Assembly: GCF_011064615.1 (NCBI RefSeq) | Contig: NZ_JAALJH010000029.1 | Location: 31,364-95,363 of the forward strand | Source of the DNA: Aquisphaera insulae | Lineage (GTDB): Bacteria > Planctomycetota > Planctomycetia > Isosphaerales > Isosphaeraceae | Reading direction: 5' to 3' | DNA length: 64,000 nt | Part shown: positions 61,239-64,000 of the stretch, in pieces | Position numbering within the stretch: the first letter of the stretch is position 1 | Layout of the letters: each line of letters starts with the position of its first letter | Made by a program: the position numbers and the translations under genes | The notes under the pieces: model-generated | What the model saw: the letters and a program-made list of their open reading frames with translations, nothing else | Told to the model about the DNA's origin: nothing | Database searches by the model: none

Positions 61239-62163
61239 CCTTGCCCTTGCCCGGAGCGGGCTCGTCTCCGCGGCGGCGGATGTCCGTCATCAGCCGCAGC
61301 ACGGCCAGCTCCTTGGCCTTCGCCTCCACCTCGACGGTCAGGTCCAGCCCCTCCCAGCAGGCGGGGAAGTCGGCCGGGTCCACGTAGTCGTGATGACGCT
61401 GGGGCCCCTTGCCGTCCCAGCCGTCGATCGGGCTGGAGATGTGGAAGAGCGGCTCCCGGTCCCAGGTGCCGAGGGCCGCCGCCGTGGCCTCCTCGACGGA
61501 GAGACCGTCGCGGTTGCAGCGGTGGTGATGGGCGTCGTAGACCAGCGGGATCCCTTCCGCCCGGCAGAGCGGCAGGAGATCGGCCGGGGTGAAGGTGCGG
61601 TCGTCGTTCTCGATCGTGAGCCGAGACCGGACGCGCGGGGAGAGCCGCTCCAGGCCGCGGGCGAAATCCGCCATCGCCCGCGGCCTGTCGCCATAGGCCC
61701 CGCCGCAATGGATGTTGATGACGTCGGCGCCGACCCACTCGGCGACCTCCGCCTGGTATTCCAGCTCGCGGACCGAGGACGCCACCACCTCCGGCCGCGG
61801 CGAGTTCAGCACCACGAACTGATCGGGATGGAAGCAGGTCCGCAGGCCGGCGTCGCGGGCGAAGGCACCGCAGGCGCGGAAGGCGGCCTCGATCGCGGCG
61901 GCCTCGGGAAGGTCGACCACCTCATACCCCTGGGTCGGATGGGTCTTCACCGGCATGATCTGGCTCTGGATCCGGAAGCAGCCGATCCCGGACGCCTGGC
62001 AGTATCCGAGCGCGGCCCGGAGCGACTCCGCGTTCGCCAGGCAGAGGGCCTGGATCTTCCTCAGGGCCGCCGGCCGATCGAGCCGGGAGAGGGCCGCGGC
62101 GGTGGTCGTGAAGAACTTGATGGGCTGTTCGCGGAAGATGCAGCAGAGGCCGAAGCGGATCAT
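61171..62163 (-). CDS. uvsE: UV damage endonuclease UvsE/UvdE
   Basis: The ATG at 62163 (MIRFGLCCIFREQPIKF) gives 330 residues; the upstream extension belongs to the opposite-strand region. The TIM-barrel nuclease has the metal-binding motifs FHPDQFVVLNSP, NIHCGGAYGDR, TIENDDRTFTP and YDAHHHRCN. UvdE nicks DNA 5' of UV photoproducts in a nucleotide excision-like alternative repair path. Length is slightly above the family's usual 280-310 because of a Gly/Ser/Arg-rich C-terminal tail (about 30 residues). That tail is the part overlapping the neighbouring gene, so it may be a read-on of low constraint. Confidence 0.92.
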   Translation of the reverse strand: MIRFGLCCIFREQPIKFFTTTAAALSRLDRPAALRKIQALCLANAESLRAALGYCQASGIGCFRIQSQIMPVKTHPTQGYEVVDLPEAAAIEAAFRACGAFARDAGLRTCFHPDQFVVLNSPRPEVVASSVRELEYQAEVAEWVGADVINIHCGGAYGDRPRAMADFARGLERLSPRVRSRLTIENDDRTFTPADLLPLCRAEGIPLVYDAHHHRCNRDGLSVEEATAAALGTWDREPLFHISSPIDGWDGKGPQRHHDYVDPADFPACWEGLDLTVEVEAKAKELAVLRLMTDIRRRGDEPAPGKGKVRAGTRGRSTSSGSAGGSSGRT

Positions 62164-62316
62164 GGTGCGTTCCCGACTGGGATCATCGGAGTTCTCCCGC
62201 GATGGTTGGCCGGCGAGCGGTCGCCGGCCCGGGAATTGCGTTGCGAGGGCCCGGGCGAAGCGAATTCCGGATCCCGCCTCGACCGCGAGGCACAACCTCT
62301 CCGCAGGGATCATGCC

Positions 62317-62676
62317 ATGGACCGACAACAACGCGAGGACGAGTTGAGGGAGCTCCTCACCACCCAGCGCGGCAAGGAGGAGCTGCTCGAGACGCTCAAG
62401 AAGCACGCCGGGATCGAGTCCGGGAACCTCCCGACTTTCGGCACGCTGCTCGTGCAGACGATCCTCAACTACGAGTATCCGGAGACGCGGGAACCGGCCG
62501 AGCGGACGGTCGCGAAGGCCGAGGCCGATACCGCCCCGGAACCAGAAGGCATCTCCGCCCCGGAGGTGGAGGACGACGCTGACCTGATGGTCGAAACGGC
62601 CGCCAAGTCGAGGCGGAGGGAGCCCGGCGACGTGAAGTTCGACCAGCCCCCGGGCCAGGAAGCGCCGGGAGGTTGA
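62317..62676 (+). CDS. small acidic protein of unknown function
   Basis: The ATG at 62317 follows cgcaggga by 7 nt and gives 119 residues. The first 50 residues look folded and helical (MDRQQREDELRELLTTQRGK, then TLKKHAGIESGNLPTFGTLL, VQTILNYEYP). The rest is acidic and low-complexity with a basic patch (SRRREPGDVKFDQPPGQ). There is no signal peptide. I do not recognise the family. It lies divergent from uvsE and convergent with the sirtuin gene, so it is likely monocistronic. Confidence 0.65.
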   Translation: MDRQQREDELRELLTTQRGKEELLETLKKHAGIESGNLPTFGTLLVQTILNYEYPETREPAERTVAKAEADTAPEPEGISAPEVEDDADLMVETAAKSRRREPGDVKFDQPPGQEAPGG

Positions 62677-62710
62677 GGCCAGGCGGGATCGGCCGCCCGA
62701 GGGGTCGAGG

Positions 62711-63553
62711 TCAGGTCCACGGCCACCAGGCGAGATAGCGTTCCCAGATCTGGTCGAGGGCCGCGGCGGCACCCGCGTGGACCTTGTAATCGACGAGGTG
62801 CGTGGCCGAGGTGGTCTCCGGATTGATCTCCACCGTGGGGATGCCCGCCTCGCGACCCCTCCGGATCGGCTCCAGGATGTAATCGAAGAGGCTGCTGGTG
62901 CCGATGGTGAAGATCATGTCGAAGCCCGCGCGGATCTCCTGCCAGAGCCGCGCGAGCTTGTCGCCGGGGAGCTCCTCGTCGAAGAGGACGACCCGGGGCC
63001 GGACGATCCGGCCGCAATCGGGGCAGCGCGGGGGCATCTCGAGCCCGGCGTAGTCGGTCACGGTCCGGCGATGGCCGCAGTGGGGGCAGAGCAGCTCGTG
63101 AAGGCTCCCGTGGATGTCCAGGACGTTCCGGGAACCCGCCCGCTGATGGAGGCCGTCGACATTCTGGGTCAGGACCCAGACGGCGTCGAAATATCCGTCC
63201 ATCTCGGCGATCACGCGATGGCCGCGATTCGGGCTGGCGCCTCGGGTCGACTGCTCCAGTTGCAGCAGGTAATGCCACGTCAGCTCGGGCCGCATCCGGA
63301 ACATCGGGCCGGACAGGGCCTCCTCGATGGTCAGGCCGTCCGGGGTCGACCGCCCGGACCGGTAGATGCCGTCCCGGCCGCGATAGGTCGGCAATCCGGA
63401 ATCCGCCGAGATCCCCGCGCCGGTGATGAAGAGGATCCTCCGGACTCCCCCCATGCGCTGGACGATCCGGTCGATCACCTGCGCGTCGAGCTGCAACGTC
63501 TCCGGAGCCACCGGGGCTTCATCCTCCGCGGATGACGGCGCAAGGGATTTCAT
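62711..63553 (-). CDS. SIR2-family NAD-dependent protein deacylase
   Basis: The ATG at 63553 (MKSLAPSSAEDEAPV) has GGAGG 8 nt upstream and gives 280 residues. Sirtuin motifs are complete: FITGAGISADSGLPTYRG, TQNVDGLHQRAGSRNVLDIHGSL-type catalytic segment with its His, the zinc cysteines CPHC and CPDC, and IGTSSLFDYILEP. The residues after GLPTYR read RPELTWHYLLQLE; the YxxR pair of CobB-type desuccinylases is absent, so simple deacetylation is more likely. Stands alone, with a gene-free region upstream. Confidence 0.92.
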   Translation of the reverse strand: MKSLAPSSAEDEAPVAPETLQLDAQVIDRIVQRMGGVRRILFITGAGISADSGLPTYRGRDGIYRSGRSTPDGLTIEEALSGPMFRMRPELTWHYLLQLEQSTRGASPNRGHRVIAEMDGYFDAVWVLTQNVDGLHQRAGSRNVLDIHGSLHELLCPHCGHRRTVTDYAGLEMPPRCPDCGRIVRPRVVLFDEELPGDKLARLWQEIRAGFDMIFTIGTSSLFDYILEPIRRGREAGIPTVEINPETTSATHLVDYKVHAGAAAALDQIWERYLAWWPWT

Positions 63554-63885
63554 CCTCGGACCTCCGGAGTCGACGCAGAGCATCATGGATGTGAGATCAC
63601 GACCCGACACGGGAAAGCGACTCAATCCATACCGCGCGAGACTCCGCGATGACCAGAGGAATCTCGACGAGGTGACCGCTTTTCGATCGGACGGTCGAGG
63701 GCCGCGATGCCGCGAACCTCCACGCGAATTCGCCGGGCCTTGGCGGCAAGGCGTCTCGCGTGACCGCAGGCTCGTCGCGTCAGGCCGCGGGATCGGCGGG
63801 GATGGCAAAAAAGAGGCTCATCCGGCCGAAGCGCGCGCCGGGCTCGGAAATCCGCCATCCACGGGCGTGGACATGCGCATCTTTT
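63554..63885. other. gene-free region upstream of the sirtuin gene
   Basis: About 330 bases without a credible coding frame. The open frames present have Arg-rich shadow composition. I see no clear promoter for the sirtuin gene. Confidence 0.55.
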
Positions 63886-63972
63886 GTAGGGTGTGTCAAG
63901 CGAAGCGCAGACGCACCGGACCGCCGATTCATGGGATACGAGCGGGCGAGCCCATGCTCGCATGGCTTGCCC
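63886..63972. repeat. dispersed-type repeat with two hairpins
   Basis: The block begins gtagggtgtgtcaagcgaag and continues cgcagacgcacc; GGTGTGTC (63890-63897) pairs with GACGCACC (63910-63917) with one mismatch. A second imperfect hairpin spans 63944-63972 (gggcgagcc ... ggcttgccc). Its look, two small hairpins in a gene-free spot, is that of a dispersed repeat, but only one copy is in the window. Confidence 0.5.
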
Positions 63973-63987
63973 AAGAGGGGAGCCATC

Positions 63988-64000
63988 GTGATTTCCAAGG
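63988..64000 (+). CDS. possible start of a gene cut by the window end
   Basis: A GTG at 63988 follows aagagggga by 6 nt and reads V-I-S-K before the window ends. Too little to identify; it may be a chance start. Confidence 0.25.

Noticed and set aside
63780..63998. 72-residue minus-strand frame at the window end
   Set aside because: It is a translation across the dispersed-type repeat with its hairpins, with no ribosome site and no recognisable fold.
1..64000. tRNA, rRNA or prophage genes
   Set aside because: I looked for tRNA T-arm and anticodon-stem patterns, rRNA-like sequence, integrases and phage structural genes and saw none. A covariance-model scan would be needed to exclude tRNAs fully.

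Overview
The window is very GC-rich and reads as chromosomal DNA of a planctomycete, most likely of the Isosphaeraceae type. The basis is family content, not any identity search: long Ser/Thr kinases with WD40 or TPR tails, an exported DUF1800/DUF1501 pair, a TIGR03067-like small exported protein, BlaI/M56 regulation fused to long carboxypeptidase-regulatory repeats, and many ECF-type sigma factors. I see no rRNA, tRNA, CRISPR array, transposase or prophage genes. Layout: (1) 1-7000 holds the tail of a TPR kinase, an ECF sigma factor with a two-helix membrane partner, a VapBC-like pair, an extradiol dioxygenase with two small DUF proteins, and a second toxin-antitoxin-like pair (DUF433/DUF5615). 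(2) 7000-17600 holds a BlaI repressor with its own promoter and operator, a giant M56-peptidase/repeat protein, DUF1800 and DUF1501, and a TolQ/ExbD/ExbD-fusion operon on the minus strand. (3) 18100-24900 holds three signalling proteins in a row: REC-HATPase, a full hybrid histidine kinase and REC-HATPase-PAS-GGDEF. (4) 24800-29800 holds a glycine-rich exported protein, a PtsP-type enzyme I behind a textbook sigma-54 promoter, and a nucleotide-sugar dehydrogenase. (5) 30400-41300 is a five-gene, translationally coupled minus-strand operon: SNF2-like helicase with DUF3883, DUF1156 adenine methylase, AAA ATPase, small PD-(D/E)XK-like protein and DUF499 ATPase. This is the best candidate for an anti-phage defence system here, and the ATPase-nuclease pair inside it is the least familiar part. 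(6) 41500-43000 is a small exported protein and a repeat-rich, gene-free stretch with nested inverted repeats. (7) 43000-48750 is an operon that looks like a Dlt system without its carrier protein: MBOAT, SGNH protein, AMP-ligase, then an LpxL-like acyltransferase. It lies behind a near-consensus promoter and a leader of about 410 nt. (8) 48900-64000 holds a TIGR03067-like protein, a 1316-residue membrane protein with a possible periplasmic-binding fold, an ECF sigma/WD40-kinase pair, a SELENBP1-like protein followed by a metal-binding efflux adaptor, UvsE, a sirtuin and two uncharacterised proteins. Starts were chosen from overlaps, Shine-Dalgarno spacing and family alignment remembered by eye; family names are motif-based judgements, with no database search behind them.
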